A DNA stretch of 7,125 nucleotides, from NCBI GenBank assembly GCA_022844585.1, contig JALHLM010000321.1:1-7125 (forward strand). The letters run 5' to 3'. A program made the position numbers and the translations under genes. The DNA comes from Pirellulales bacterium (GTDB taxonomy: Bacteria; Planctomycetota; Planctomycetia; Pirellulales; JALHLM01). Position 1 is the first letter of the stretch, and every line of letters starts with the position of its first letter. Positions 1 through 5,952 of this stretch are shown here, piece after piece. The notes beneath the pieces were generated by a model. The model did no database searches. It saw only the letters and a program-made list of their open reading frames with translations, and had not been told where the DNA came from.

Positions 1-16
1 GAGGAGGAGGAGGAGG
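1..16. repeat. GAG trinucleotide run at the window edge
   Basis: Five uninterrupted GAG triplets (bases 1-15) followed by a further purine-rich stretch to about base 24. It lies just past the stop codon of the GxxExxY gene and is cut by the window edge. It could be a simple repeat between genes or the end of an acidic or arginine-rich coding region from the left; the visible part cannot decide. Confidence 0.4.
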
Positions 17-27
17 GAGAAGGTCAA

Positions 28-402
28 CTAGACGATTCTGCGGACGATACTTTCTTTCATTTTGGCGGTGTTGAAGTTCATGAGGAGGCCGACGCGGAGT
101 CCGCTAAGTTTCAAGTATTTGAGCAACTGCGCTTCGTGAATGGGATGGATGGATTCGACAGCTTTGATTTCCAGAATCACTAGTTCATTGACTATGGCGT
201 CAATTCGATAGCCGCAATCGAGTGTTCGACATTTGTATGTCACCGGCAATTCTACTTGCGATCGACAGATCATCCCTTGATCTTCCAACTCGTGCTTCAA
301 GCAAGTTTCATAGCAGCTTTCCAACAGCCCAGGCCCAAGTTGCTTATACACTTCAATCGCAGCCCCAATAATTCGCTGAGTCAACTCGCCATGCAAAAGC
401 AT
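28..402 (-). CDS. GxxExxY family protein (PD-(D/E)XK nuclease-like, PDDEXK_3)
   Basis: A 124-residue protein matching the usual length of the GxxExxY family (about 125-130 aa). The signature is visible as G25-L-L-E28-S-C-Y31. A PD-(D/E)XK-like core follows: D68 in YRIDAIV, then E78-I-K80 in VILEIKAV, and Q92 in HEAQLLKYL. The family is assigned to the PDDEXK_3 nuclease-fold group, but I know of no established function. I chose the ATG at 402 because GAGGG lies about 9 bases upstream and the family homology begins there. The frame stays open to a GTG at 501, which overlaps the topoisomerase VI B stop as GTGA, but that extension translates the CACGGAGG repeat (HHGGTEGTER) and is probably not protein. 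The gene follows topoisomerase VI B on the same strand, so read-through transcription is possible. Family assignment is secure; nuclease activity is inference. Confidence 0.88.
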   Translation of the reverse strand: MLLHGELTQRIIGAAIEVYKQLGPGLLESCYETCLKHELEDQGMICRSQVELPVTYKCRTLDCGYRIDAIVNELVILEIKAVESIHPIHEAQLLKYLKLSGLRVGLLMNFNTAKMKESIVRRIV

Positions 403-451
403 TTCATTCACCCTCGCAAATAAGCAAAAAGCGGTCCACGCCGACAAGCCC

Positions 452-492
452 CTCCGTAGTCCTCTCTCCGTGCCCTCCGTGCCTCCGTGGTG
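452..492. repeat. CACGGAGG-type tandem repeat upstream of the GxxExxY gene
   Basis: Read on the plus strand, CTCCGTG occurs at 466-472, 475-481 and 483-489, with a diverged copy (CTCCGTA) at 452-458. On the minus strand this gives the CACGGAGGCACGGAGGG pattern. The copies are 8-9 bases apart. I recognise this pattern as a recurrent element upstream of GxxExxY genes in planctomycetes and related bacteria; that is memory of the family, not a search. It lies between the topoisomerase VI B stop and the GxxExxY start and keeps the reading frame open, which tends to create false N-terminal extensions in gene calls. Confidence 0.7.
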
Positions 493-497
493 AATCC

Positions 498-2531
498 TCA
501 CTCATCCTGCGGGACGATGAGCACGTTGTCGCCGAAGTCTTCTTCCGCCGCTTCGATCGCCTTGCCGGAGGCGTCGAATTTCGTGTCCGCTTCGGCAGTC
601 TTTTTCCTCGCCACCGACAAGAGTTGTTCGTAGAGCGCTTTCTTATCCGCGCCGTTGATCTCGTGGACCGCTGTGGCGACTTCGCCGAGATAGCGCAGGA
701 AGATATTGCGGCGTTGCCCTTCTTGTTGCACGCGTTGGCGGCGCTTCAAGTACATGCCGAGTTTTCGGCCCACGCTTTGCAAAGCCAGGCGGAGTTCTTT
801 TTGGATCTCGGGGTAGCCGGCGACCGCTTCTTTCGATTCGCTCGTGAACGGCACCCAGACGCTGGCCATGTGGACCATGATGCTCACGGGACCGCTTGGC
901 AGTCCGCCGCGGGATTGAGAAAGCCCGTAGGAACGCCAGTTCATTCCCATCACGGCCTGCGTAATCGCGCAGCCAGCTTGCTGAAATTGCAGCGGTACGC
1001 GATTGGCGAACCGCATCACTGACATCGTTTGGCCGTCTTCCAGGTTGACGTTGTGCATGGCCTCGAAGAGCGTGTCGACTTCCTTCTTCTCCAGTTTCGC
1101 CGGCGATACCCGTACGCCCACCTTGGCGGCATCGAGAATCTTGTCGGCCGCGTCGCTGCCGAGGCCGTTGAACGTGTTCACCAGGAACTGCCGCAACGTC
1201 CGGGCGTCGCTTTCGGAGAGGAGCTCGTCGAGCGCCTCGCGCGTGACCTTTTTTGTTGGCGAGCTGCCGCCATAGGCGAGCGCGGCTTCGATCAAAAACG
1301 GGTTCCCGCGATAGACCGCCGGCGGGCGCGTGCTGGCGACGTAGAACTCGCCCGGCACGACGTGATGCAGGCCCTTGAGCAGCGTTTGCTCGCCGATGGG
1401 CGAGATGCAATCGGTGGCCGGCGCCGGAATGCGCGTCTGCTGGATGGCCTGAAAAAGCGCGTCGGCTTCGCGCTGACCAATCTTGCGCGGGTTGGCGCGC
1501 GTGGACAATTTCGCTGTCTTGCAGAGCCCCTGCGCAGTGCTGGGGCTGACGCGGGAAAAACTCTGCGTCAGGAATTGCGATAGCGATCCGCCTGGCGAGT
1601 CCTTGAGCAGTGAAACCAGCCGCCCCAACTCGACGCCGTACGGATGCGGCTTGATCTCTTTGGGCTCGACGGGGAGTTCGTCGGTGCTGCGCGTGTAATC
1701 GCGCTGCTCGTTGTCCGGATCGAGGTAATGGAAAGTCGCGTGCGGGTTGGCGATCGCGGTTTGTTCCAGGTACTCGTCGACGCTGCCGCGGCCGCGCTGG
1801 TGCTTGCCTTCCAGTTCGATCGTCACGCGCGTGCCGTGGTCCTGATCGACCCATTCGATGCCATGCTTGGCGATGTATTCCGCGCCGGCTTCCCCGGGCG
1901 GAATGTCGACCCCTTCGCCCTTGCCGTTGAGAATCTCCGGCTTGTTCTTCTTGGTGTCGATCTGGATTTCGAAGTAATGCGACGGCTTTTTCTTGTGCGT
2001 CTTGGAGATGATCTTCACCGGCTTCCCGGTGGTCAGCACGCCGTACATGCCAGCGGCGCTGATGCCGATGCCTTGCTGGCCGCGGCTCATGCGCAGGCGG
2101 TGGAACTTCGAACCGTACAGCAGCTTGCCGAAGATCAGGGCGATCTGCTTTTTCAGGATGCCGGGTCCGTTGTCCTGGACGCCGATTTTGTAACGATTGG
2201 CGGAAGTTTGCTGGATGTGGACCCAGATCTCCGGGAGGATGCCGGCCTCTTCGCAGGCGTCGAGGGAGTTGTCGACGGCCTCCTTGACTGTGGTCAGCAG
2301 CGCCTTGCGGGGGTTGTCGAAACCGAGCAGGTGGCGGTTCTTGGCGAAGAACTCGCTGACGGAGATATCGCGCTGGCTGGCGGCCATGCTTTCGGCCGTC
2401 GCGCGGCGACGCCCGTTCTTGGACGCCTTGCCGTTGGTTGCGGGAGACTCTTCCGATTCGGCTGAGGTTTCGTCCGTGGTGACCTCGTCGATCATTTTTC
2501 CTCTCGATTTGCGGGGCGCGGGCACGGTCAT
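498..2531 (-). CDS. top6B: DNA topoisomerase VI subunit B (ATPase subunit) with an apparent second H2TH-like insert
   Basis: This is the ATP-binding subunit of the type IIB topoisomerase, which with the Spo11-like A subunit relaxes and decatenates DNA. The GHKL ATPase is clear: N-box EAVDNSLDA (E84, N88), DNGPG at 120-124, and GQQGIGISAAGMYG at 151-164, which is diagnostic of topoisomerase VI B. An H2TH region follows (about 300-370), then the transducer: TRPPAVYRGNPF (401-412), RFANRVPL (507-514) and PFTSESKEAV with the probable ATP-sensing lysine K567. At 677 aa it is longer than the roughly 530-aa archaeal enzyme. The extra length is a polar N-terminal tail (1-55), an insert at 423-502 resembling the H2TH segment, and an acidic C-terminal tail (640-677). 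The start is uncertain: the ATG at 2531 has no good ribosome site, whereas the ATG at 2495 has GAGAGG 4 bases upstream. No A subunit lies in the window; it may be further left. Confidence 0.95.
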   Translation of the reverse strand: MTVPAPRKSRGKMIDEVTTDETSAESEESPATNGKASKNGRRRATAESMAASQRDISVSEFFAKNRHLLGFDNPRKALLTTVKEAVDNSLDACEEAGILPEIWVHIQQTSANRYKIGVQDNGPGILKKQIALIFGKLLYGSKFHRLRMSRGQQGIGISAAGMYGVLTTGKPVKIISKTHKKKPSHYFEIQIDTKKNKPEILNGKGEGVDIPPGEAGAEYIAKHGIEWVDQDHGTRVTIELEGKHQRGRGSVDEYLEQTAIANPHATFHYLDPDNEQRDYTRSTDELPVEPKEIKPHPYGVELGRLVSLLKDSPGGSLSQFLTQSFSRVSPSTAQGLCKTAKLSTRANPRKIGQREADALFQAIQQTRIPAPATDCISPIGEQTLLKGLHHVVPGEFYVASTRPPAVYRGNPFLIEAALAYGGSSPTKKVTREALDELLSESDARTLRQFLVNTFNGLGSDAADKILDAAKVGVRVSPAKLEKKEVDTLFEAMHNVNLEDGQTMSVMRFANRVPLQFQQAGCAITQAVMGMNWRSYGLSQSRGGLPSGPVSIMVHMASVWVPFTSESKEAVAGYPEIQKELRLALQSVGRKLGMYLKRRQRVQQEGQRRNIFLRYLGEVATAVHEINGADKKALYEQLLSVARKKTAEADTKFDASGKAIEAAEEDFGDNVLIVPQDE

Positions 2532-2555
2532 TTGCGGCTTATTCCGGTGGGTCCG

Positions 2556-2561
2556 ATTGTA
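2556..2561 (-). promoter_or_regulatory. Possible -10 element for topoisomerase VI B
   Basis: On the minus strand the hexamer TACAAT lies 24 bases before the ATG at 2531 and matches the sigma-70 -10 consensus at five of six positions. No convincing -35 box sits at the right distance, so this is only a candidate. Confidence 0.22.
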
Positions 2562-2687
2562 GCGTTTATACGGCGATTTTCCCAGCCGTATTGGCGGCGC
2601 AAGTCCCTACAGGGCGTTAGTTTGTTACATCCGGCAGACAAAGATTTACCCGCGCCGCCGGACCCGGCCGAAAGGGAAAGCTGACAG

Positions 2688-2703
2688 CGAGCGAAGTCGC
2701 TCG
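2688..2703. other. Small hairpin in the divergent gap
   Basis: CGAGCG (2688-2693) and CGCTCG (2698-2703) form a perfect 6-bp stem around an AAGT loop. A second 6-bp hairpin, GGCGAC-GGA-GTCGCC, lies at 2750-2764. Both sit in the 323-base gap (2532-2854) between the divergent topoisomerase VI B and secreted-protein genes, where I see no convincing gene. Neither is followed by a T run, so they do not look like terminators. They could be operator-like or repeat-derived; the role is unknown. Confidence 0.4.
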
Positions 2704-2854
2704 TCACACGGCTCTCGGGAGAACTGTAGATCGACGTTCGCGGGGATTCGGCGACGGAGTCGCCTCTCACCGAAACGTCTGATTTGCAGCGGGGCAGATG
2801 ACGAACGGCCGTCGGCTCGCCAACCGCAACTTTATCCCGTGGGGGGAAACAAAC

Positions 2855-3205
2855 ATGAACGCGAAAACGATTCGCGCGCTCGTGGCCGGCACGGCGATGT
2901 TCGCCGCCGTCGGACTGGCATCATCGGAAGCGCGCGCTCAACACCCGGGGCAATTGGGATATTACGGCTGCATTCGGCCGAATTCCCGCGCCGATTTGTT
3001 CTACAACTACTACGCCCAGCCCTGTGGCGACGGCGTGGGGGCGCAACTTTACGTTTCGCCACAACCGGTGCCGCCCTTCGTGGGGCACACCTACATCACC
3101 TACCAACCGTTGATGCCGCACGAGTTCCTCTATAAGCATCACCGGACGTACTTCCGTTATCACCCCGGCTCCGGCGTCACCAAGACCCATGTGCATTGGT
3201 GGTAA
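2855..3205 (+). CDS. Small exported protein, planctomycete-type hypothetical
   Basis: A 116-residue protein with a typical signal peptide: basic N-terminus (MNAKTIR), hydrophobic stretch at about 8-22, and a likely signal peptidase I site after ARA at residues 26-28. The mature part (about 88 residues) is rich in Tyr, His and Pro, has two cysteines (C39, C57), and ends in a His/Tyr-rich segment (MPHEFLYKHHRTYFRYH) and a HVHWW terminus. I recognise the FVGHTYITYQPLMPHEFLY block as recurring in planctomycete hypothetical proteins, but know no function. The ATG at 2855 is preferred over one at 2798: it starts the signal peptide and follows a GGGGGG-AAAC ribosome site (2841-2850). A second exported protein gene follows after 28 bp, so the two are probably co-transcribed. 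The histidine clusters could bind metal, which is speculation. Confidence 0.85.
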   Translation: MNAKTIRALVAGTAMFAAVGLASSEARAQHPGQLGYYGCIRPNSRADLFYNYYAQPCGDGVGAQLYVSPQPVPPFVGHTYITYQPLMPHEFLYKHHRTYFRYHPGSGVTKTHVHWW

Positions 3206-3233
3206 ATCACAACGCCAGAAAGGATGCAAGACG

Positions 3234-3599
3234 ATGAGGATCGGATTCCTCGTGTGGACAATCTGGGTCACGCTGGCCGCGGGCATGCTCGATTCGCGAG
3301 CCGACGCCGGCTGGGCTCATTGGGATCGCACGGCGCGTCGTCGCGCTTCGACGCTGTCCTGGCATGATCGTTACTCCAACGCGCAGTACGGCATGCCGGT
3401 CGCGCTCGTCGTCCCGCCGACGGCCGCCTACCAGACCGACTGGTCGTGGGGCGTCTCCGGAACGCGGATCACGCCGACCTGGCATCAGTTCGGACGCACC
3501 TACCCGGGACCGGGCGGCGGGGGCAGCTTTATGCCCACCCCGCTCTGGCCAAGCGACACGGACCAATTCGGCGTGCATCACGTCCGCGGCCCGTGGTAG
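3234..3599 (+). CDS. Small exported protein, planctomycete-type hypothetical (second gene of the pair)
   Basis: A 121-residue protein with an N-terminal hydrophobic segment (about 3-19) and a likely cleavage site after ADA at 23-25. The mature part is rich in Trp, Gly and Pro and holds blocks I recognise from planctomycete hypothetical proteins: GMPVALVVPPTA (53-64), a WSWGVSGTRITP stretch (70-81), HQFGRTYP (84-91) and WPSDTDQFGVHHVRGPW at the C-terminus (105-121). No enzymatic motif is visible. The ATG at 3234 is preferred because AGAAAGGA (3217-3224) sits 9 bases upstream and it begins the signal peptide; an upstream in-frame ATG at 3189 lies inside the preceding gene. It is not an obvious duplicate of the preceding gene: they share export and aromatic-rich composition but no alignable motif. 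A role at the cell surface or periplasm is inferred from the signal peptide only. Confidence 0.85.
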   Translation: MRIGFLVWTIWVTLAAGMLDSRADAGWAHWDRTARRRASTLSWHDRYSNAQYGMPVALVVPPTAAYQTDWSWGVSGTRITPTWHQFGRTYPGPGGGGSFMPTPLWPSDTDQFGVHHVRGPW

Positions 3600-3634
3600 T
3601 GGACGAAAGTGAAATACAGGGGCATTCCCCCAGT

Positions 3635-3670
3635 GGCCCGGTGCGGCGCAGCCAAGCGTCGCGCCGGGCC
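3635..3670 (+). terminator. Strong terminator-like hairpin after the exported-protein pair
   Basis: GGCCCGGTGCGGCGC (3635-3649) pairs with GCGTCGCGCCGGGCC (3656-3670) across a 6-base loop, giving 15 consecutive pairs with two G-T wobbles. It starts 35 bases after the stop at 3599. Only a short T stretch (GCGTTTG) follows, so it is not a textbook intrinsic terminator and may instead be a repeat-type hairpin. A short GGGG-CATT-CCCC hairpin precedes it at 3619-3630. Confidence 0.5.
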
Positions 3671-3712
3671 GCGTTTGTAGAGTGCGGTGAGTTTTTGAAA
3701 CGCGGAGACGCT

Positions 3713-3822
3713 GAGGGAATGTCGAATGACGAAATCCGAATGACGAAAGAAATCCGAATGTCGAATGTCTGAAGGCTTTGGCACCAAGCCGACTCCCTCG
3801 CGCAGTCATTCGACATTCCCTC
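3713..3822. repeat. 18-bp inverted repeat enclosing short direct repeats
   Basis: GAGGGAATGTCGAATGAC (3713-3730) recurs as an exact reverse complement at 3805-3822. Inside are direct repeats: GAAATCCGAATG at 3731-3742 and 3749-3760, AATGACGAAA at 3725-3734 and 3739-3748, and AATGTCGAATG at 3718-3728 and 3757-3767. A further hairpin, GGCTT to AAGCC, lies at 3774-3790. I recognise the ATTCGGATTTCGTCATTC motif family as a common intergenic repeat in planctomycete genomes, from memory. It lies between convergent genes, contains no gene, and encodes no transposase. It may be a small non-autonomous element. Confidence 0.7.
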
Positions 3823-3838
3823 TCAGCCTCGCCTCTCA

Positions 3839-3852
3839 CCGCGTCTTCGCGG
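3839..3852 (-). other. CCGCG-TCTT-CGCGG hairpin directly after truB
   Basis: A perfect 5-bp stem with a 4-base loop ends at the base next to the truB stop codon (3853-3855). No T run follows on the minus strand, so termination is possible but unproven. A related sequence, CGCGGAGACGCTGAG, lies at 3701-3715 on the other side of the inverted repeat, so the hairpin may be part of that repeat block. Confidence 0.4.
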
Positions 3853-4746
3853 CTAAGCGGATTGCCCGCCTGCGAGGAGATTGGGCTTGGGGCGCCAGCC
3901 TTTTTCGGAGCGGTGGAGGATTGCCAGGAGTGCGCCGGATTCGTCGATGGCGGCGAGTTCCGCGACGCCATCTGGCTGATCCAGGGCGACGAATCGACCG
4001 TGCGCGATGAGATCGCGTTCCACGGCGTTGGCCACGTGGCGAGGCATATCCGGCAGAGCTTCGGCCCCGGAACGCAAGTGTTCCAGAATCTTGTCGCGGG
4101 AGATTCTTTGCGCCGGGAGCGCGCCGGTGCGTTCGAAGGGGCCGATCGCCGTGCGTTCGAGCGCGGTCATCACCGCGCCGGTGCCGAGCGCGATAGCGAT
4201 GTCGCAGCCGAGAGAGCGAATGTACGTTCCGGTGCTGCACGTGATATCGAAGTCCGCTTCGGGATACTCGTACCGCGTTACGTTGAGCGCATGAATCGTG
4301 ATTGTGCGGGCCGCAAGCTGCACGTCGTCGCCGCGTCGGGCGAGTTCGTAGGCGCGTTTGCCTTGTACCCAGGCGGCCGAAAAATCTGGCGGGCGTTGTT
4401 GGATGACGCCGCGAAACGCGCCAAGCGCGCTTTCGAGCTGTGCCCGCGTCGGCTGCGGAGCGTCCGGCAGCTCGACGGGAACAGATTCTAGATCCAGCGT
4501 CGGACTAGTGACGCCCAAGCGGAACGTCGCCTGGTAGCGCTTGGGGAGCCGGTGAACGTAGTCGATCAACCGCGTCGCCGCGCCGACGCACAGGACCATC
4601 ACGCCCTGAGCCAAGGGATCCAGCGTGCCGGCATGGCCGACTTTCACCGGCCGCAACGGGCGCTCGACGAAATCCACCGTCGCCCGCGAGGTCATGCCGA
4701 CCGGCTTGTCGATGATCAGCAGTCCGCAAGGAGAAATCAAAGTCAT
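3853..4746 (-). CDS. truB: tRNA pseudouridine(55) synthase TruB
   Basis: It converts uridine 55 in the T-loop of tRNAs to pseudouridine. Residues are numbered from the TTG at 4752. The N-terminal motif GLLIIDKPVGMTS (10-22) and the catalytic GHAGTLDPLAQGVMVL (39-54, catalytic aspartate D45) are intact, as are KRYQATFRLGV (71-81), GKRAYELARRG (131-141) and STGTYIRSLGCDIA (173-186). The C-terminal part after about 245 fits a short PUA-like RNA-binding domain. Two positions look unusual: the segment after LGV reads TSPTLDLES where the family commonly has a TDTxDAEG-like sequence, and the SAxK motif reads SAAW. The ATG at 4746 is chosen over the TTG two codons upstream; neither has a clear ribosome site. 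In many bacteria truB sits near infB and rbfA, but here it stands alone, divergent from a sugar epimerase gene. Confidence 0.95.
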   Translation of the reverse strand: MTLISPCGLLIIDKPVGMTSRATVDFVERPLRPVKVGHAGTLDPLAQGVMVLCVGAATRLIDYVHRLPKRYQATFRLGVTSPTLDLESVPVELPDAPQPTRAQLESALGAFRGVIQQRPPDFSAAWVQGKRAYELARRGDDVQLAARTITIHALNVTRYEYPEADFDITCSTGTYIRSLGCDIAIALGTGAVMTALERTAIGPFERTGALPAQRISRDKILEHLRSGAEALPDMPRHVANAVERDLIAHGRFVALDQPDGVAELAAIDESGALLAILHRSEKGWRPKPNLLAGGQSA

Positions 4747-4802
4747 GGGCAAGTGTGGCGAGTTCCGGTCGGAGTTGGCTGTTGTAGTCGACGCGCCACT
4801 CC

Positions 4803-4868
4803 AAGCCCAGGGCAGGCCCTCAACAGACGTAGAAGATAGCTACGCTGTCGGAGGCCTGCCCTGGGCTT
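4803..4868. repeat. Long imperfect hairpin (66 bases) in the divergent truB/epimerase gap
   Basis: AAGCCCAGGGCAGGCC (4803-4818) is the exact reverse complement of GGCCTGCCCTGGGCTT (4853-4868). The stem continues inward after a small interruption: ACAG (4823-4826) with CTGT (4845-4848), a bulged A, then CGTAG (4828-4832) with CTACG (4840-4844), closing a 7-base loop. Four T bases end and follow the right arm (4867-4870), so it resembles a plus-strand terminator, but no plus-strand gene ends here: both neighbours point away. A REP- or MITE-like mobile hairpin or a leader structure before the epimerase gene is more likely. Confidence 0.75.
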
Positions 4869-4938
4869 TTCGGAGCATTGCGAACTTGCGAGAATAACCA
4901 CCGCAATCGCTCTCGCCGCCCGGAAAGGAATCGCTTCG

Positions 4939-5937
4939 ATGCCGCGACCTGTGACGTTGTTTACCGGCCAATGGGCCGATCTGCCGCTGGAGGACCTGGC
5001 GCGAATGGCGGCGGAGTTCGGCTACCAAGGGCTGGAACTGGCCTGCTGGGGCGATCACTTCGACGTGCAACGCGCCGTCGACGAACGAGACTACTGCGGC
5101 GCGCAACGCGAGATTCTCGTCCGCCACGGACTGGAATGCCACGCCATCAGCACGCATCTGGTGGGCCAAGCGGTGCTGGATCGGATCGACGAACGGCACC
5201 AAGCAATTCTGCCGCCGCGCGTGTGGGGCGACGGCAAACCCGCCGGCGTGACCACGCGCGCGATCGAAGAGTTGAAGCAAACGGCGCGCGCCGCGCAACA
5301 GTTTGGCGTCGGCGTCGTGAATGGGTTTACCGGGTCCAGCATCTGGCACCTGCTGTATTCCTTCCCGCCGGTGCCGACGGAGTGGATCGACGCCGGGTAC
5401 GAGTTGTTCGCCGAGCGTTGGAATCCGATTCTCGATGTCTTCGGCGAGTGCGGCGTGCGGTTCGCGCTCGAAGTGCATCCGACCGAGATCGCCTTCGATC
5501 TGCATAGCGCCGAACGGGCGCTCCAGGCGATCGAGCGTCGCGAGGAGTTCGGGTTCAACTTCGATCCGAGCCATCTGTTGTGGCAGGGCGTCGATCCGGT
5601 GGAGTTCCTGCGCGCGTTTCCGGATCGCATCTACCACGTGCATATCAAGGACGCGATCGTCACGCTCGGCGGGCGCAGCGGTATCTTGTCGAGCCATCTA
5701 CCGTTCGGCGATCCGCGGCGCGGCTGGGATTTTCGTTCTCCCGGGCGTGGCAGCGTGAACTTCGAAGAGATCATCCGCACGCTCAATCAAATCGGCTACG
5801 ACGGCCCGCTCAGCGTCGAATGGGAAGACTCCGGCATGGACCGCGCCGCCGGCGCCCGCGAAGCCTGCGAGTTCGTCCAACGCCTGGACTTCCCACCCAG
5901 CAAACTGGCCTTCGACGCCGCGTTTGAGAAGGCGTAA
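4939..5937 (+). CDS. Sugar phosphate isomerase/epimerase (xylose isomerase-like TIM barrel)
   Basis: A 332-residue protein of the COG1082 / AP-endonuclease-2-like TIM-barrel family, which isomerises or epimerises sugars using a divalent metal. The substrate cannot be told from sequence. Motifs run in barrel order: GYQGLELACWG (28-38), the HGLECHAISTHLVGQ strand (63-77), ALEVHPTE with E178, FNFDPSHLLWQG with D209 and H212, YHVHIKDA with H235 and D238, and LSVEWED with E294. The glutamate, aspartate, histidine and second glutamate fit the family's metal site. No signal peptide is visible, so it is probably cytoplasmic. The ATG at 4939 follows GGAAAGGA (4922-4929) at 9 bases. Such genes often sit beside Gfo/Idh/MocA oxidoreductases, but none is present here. 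It is divergent from truB and converges on the next gene with only 15 bp between stops. Confidence 0.92.
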   Translation: MPRPVTLFTGQWADLPLEDLARMAAEFGYQGLELACWGDHFDVQRAVDERDYCGAQREILVRHGLECHAISTHLVGQAVLDRIDERHQAILPPRVWGDGKPAGVTTRAIEELKQTARAAQQFGVGVVNGFTGSSIWHLLYSFPPVPTEWIDAGYELFAERWNPILDVFGECGVRFALEVHPTEIAFDLHSAERALQAIERREEFGFNFDPSHLLWQGVDPVEFLRAFPDRIYHVHIKDAIVTLGGRSGILSSHLPFGDPRRGWDFRSPGRGSVNFEEIIRTLNQIGYDGPLSVEWEDSGMDRAAGAREACEFVQRLDFPPSKLAFDAAFEKA

Positions 5938-5952
5938 CGCAGACTACGCAGT

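Noticed and set aside
1..183. Plus-strand open frame from the window edge, acidic at first (EEEEEGEG)
   Set aside because: It runs antisense through the GxxExxY gene, whose family motifs are clear; the left part could only be judged with more sequence.
643..1854. 403-residue open frame on the minus strand in another frame of top6B
   Set aside because: Arg/Ala/Gly-rich translation typical of a GC-rich shadow frame; the top6B frame has all the conserved motifs.
1644..2465. 273-residue plus-strand open frame
   Set aside because: Antisense to the ATPase domain of top6B, with no recognisable motifs.
2528..2770. 80-residue minus-strand open frame overlapping the top6B start by 4 bases
   Set aside because: No hydrophobic core or family motif; it translates the hairpins of the gap. 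The ATGA overlap is tempting but unsupported.
3713..3822. Short regularly repeated units considered as a CRISPR array
   Set aside because: Repeats are only 10-12 bases, overlap each other, have no spacers of regular length, and no cas genes are nearby.
3207..3971. 254-residue minus-strand frame covering the second exported-protein gene and the repeat block
   Set aside because: Its middle translates the repeat (RISFVIRISS-like text in neighbouring frames) and the rest is antisense to a gene with signal peptide and ribosome site.
3778..4491. 237-residue plus-strand open frame
   Set aside because: Antisense to truB, which has an intact catalytic motif.
4840..5697. 285-residue minus-strand open frame
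   Set aside because: Antisense to the epimerase gene and starts inside it; ends in the long hairpin. A GC-bias shadow.
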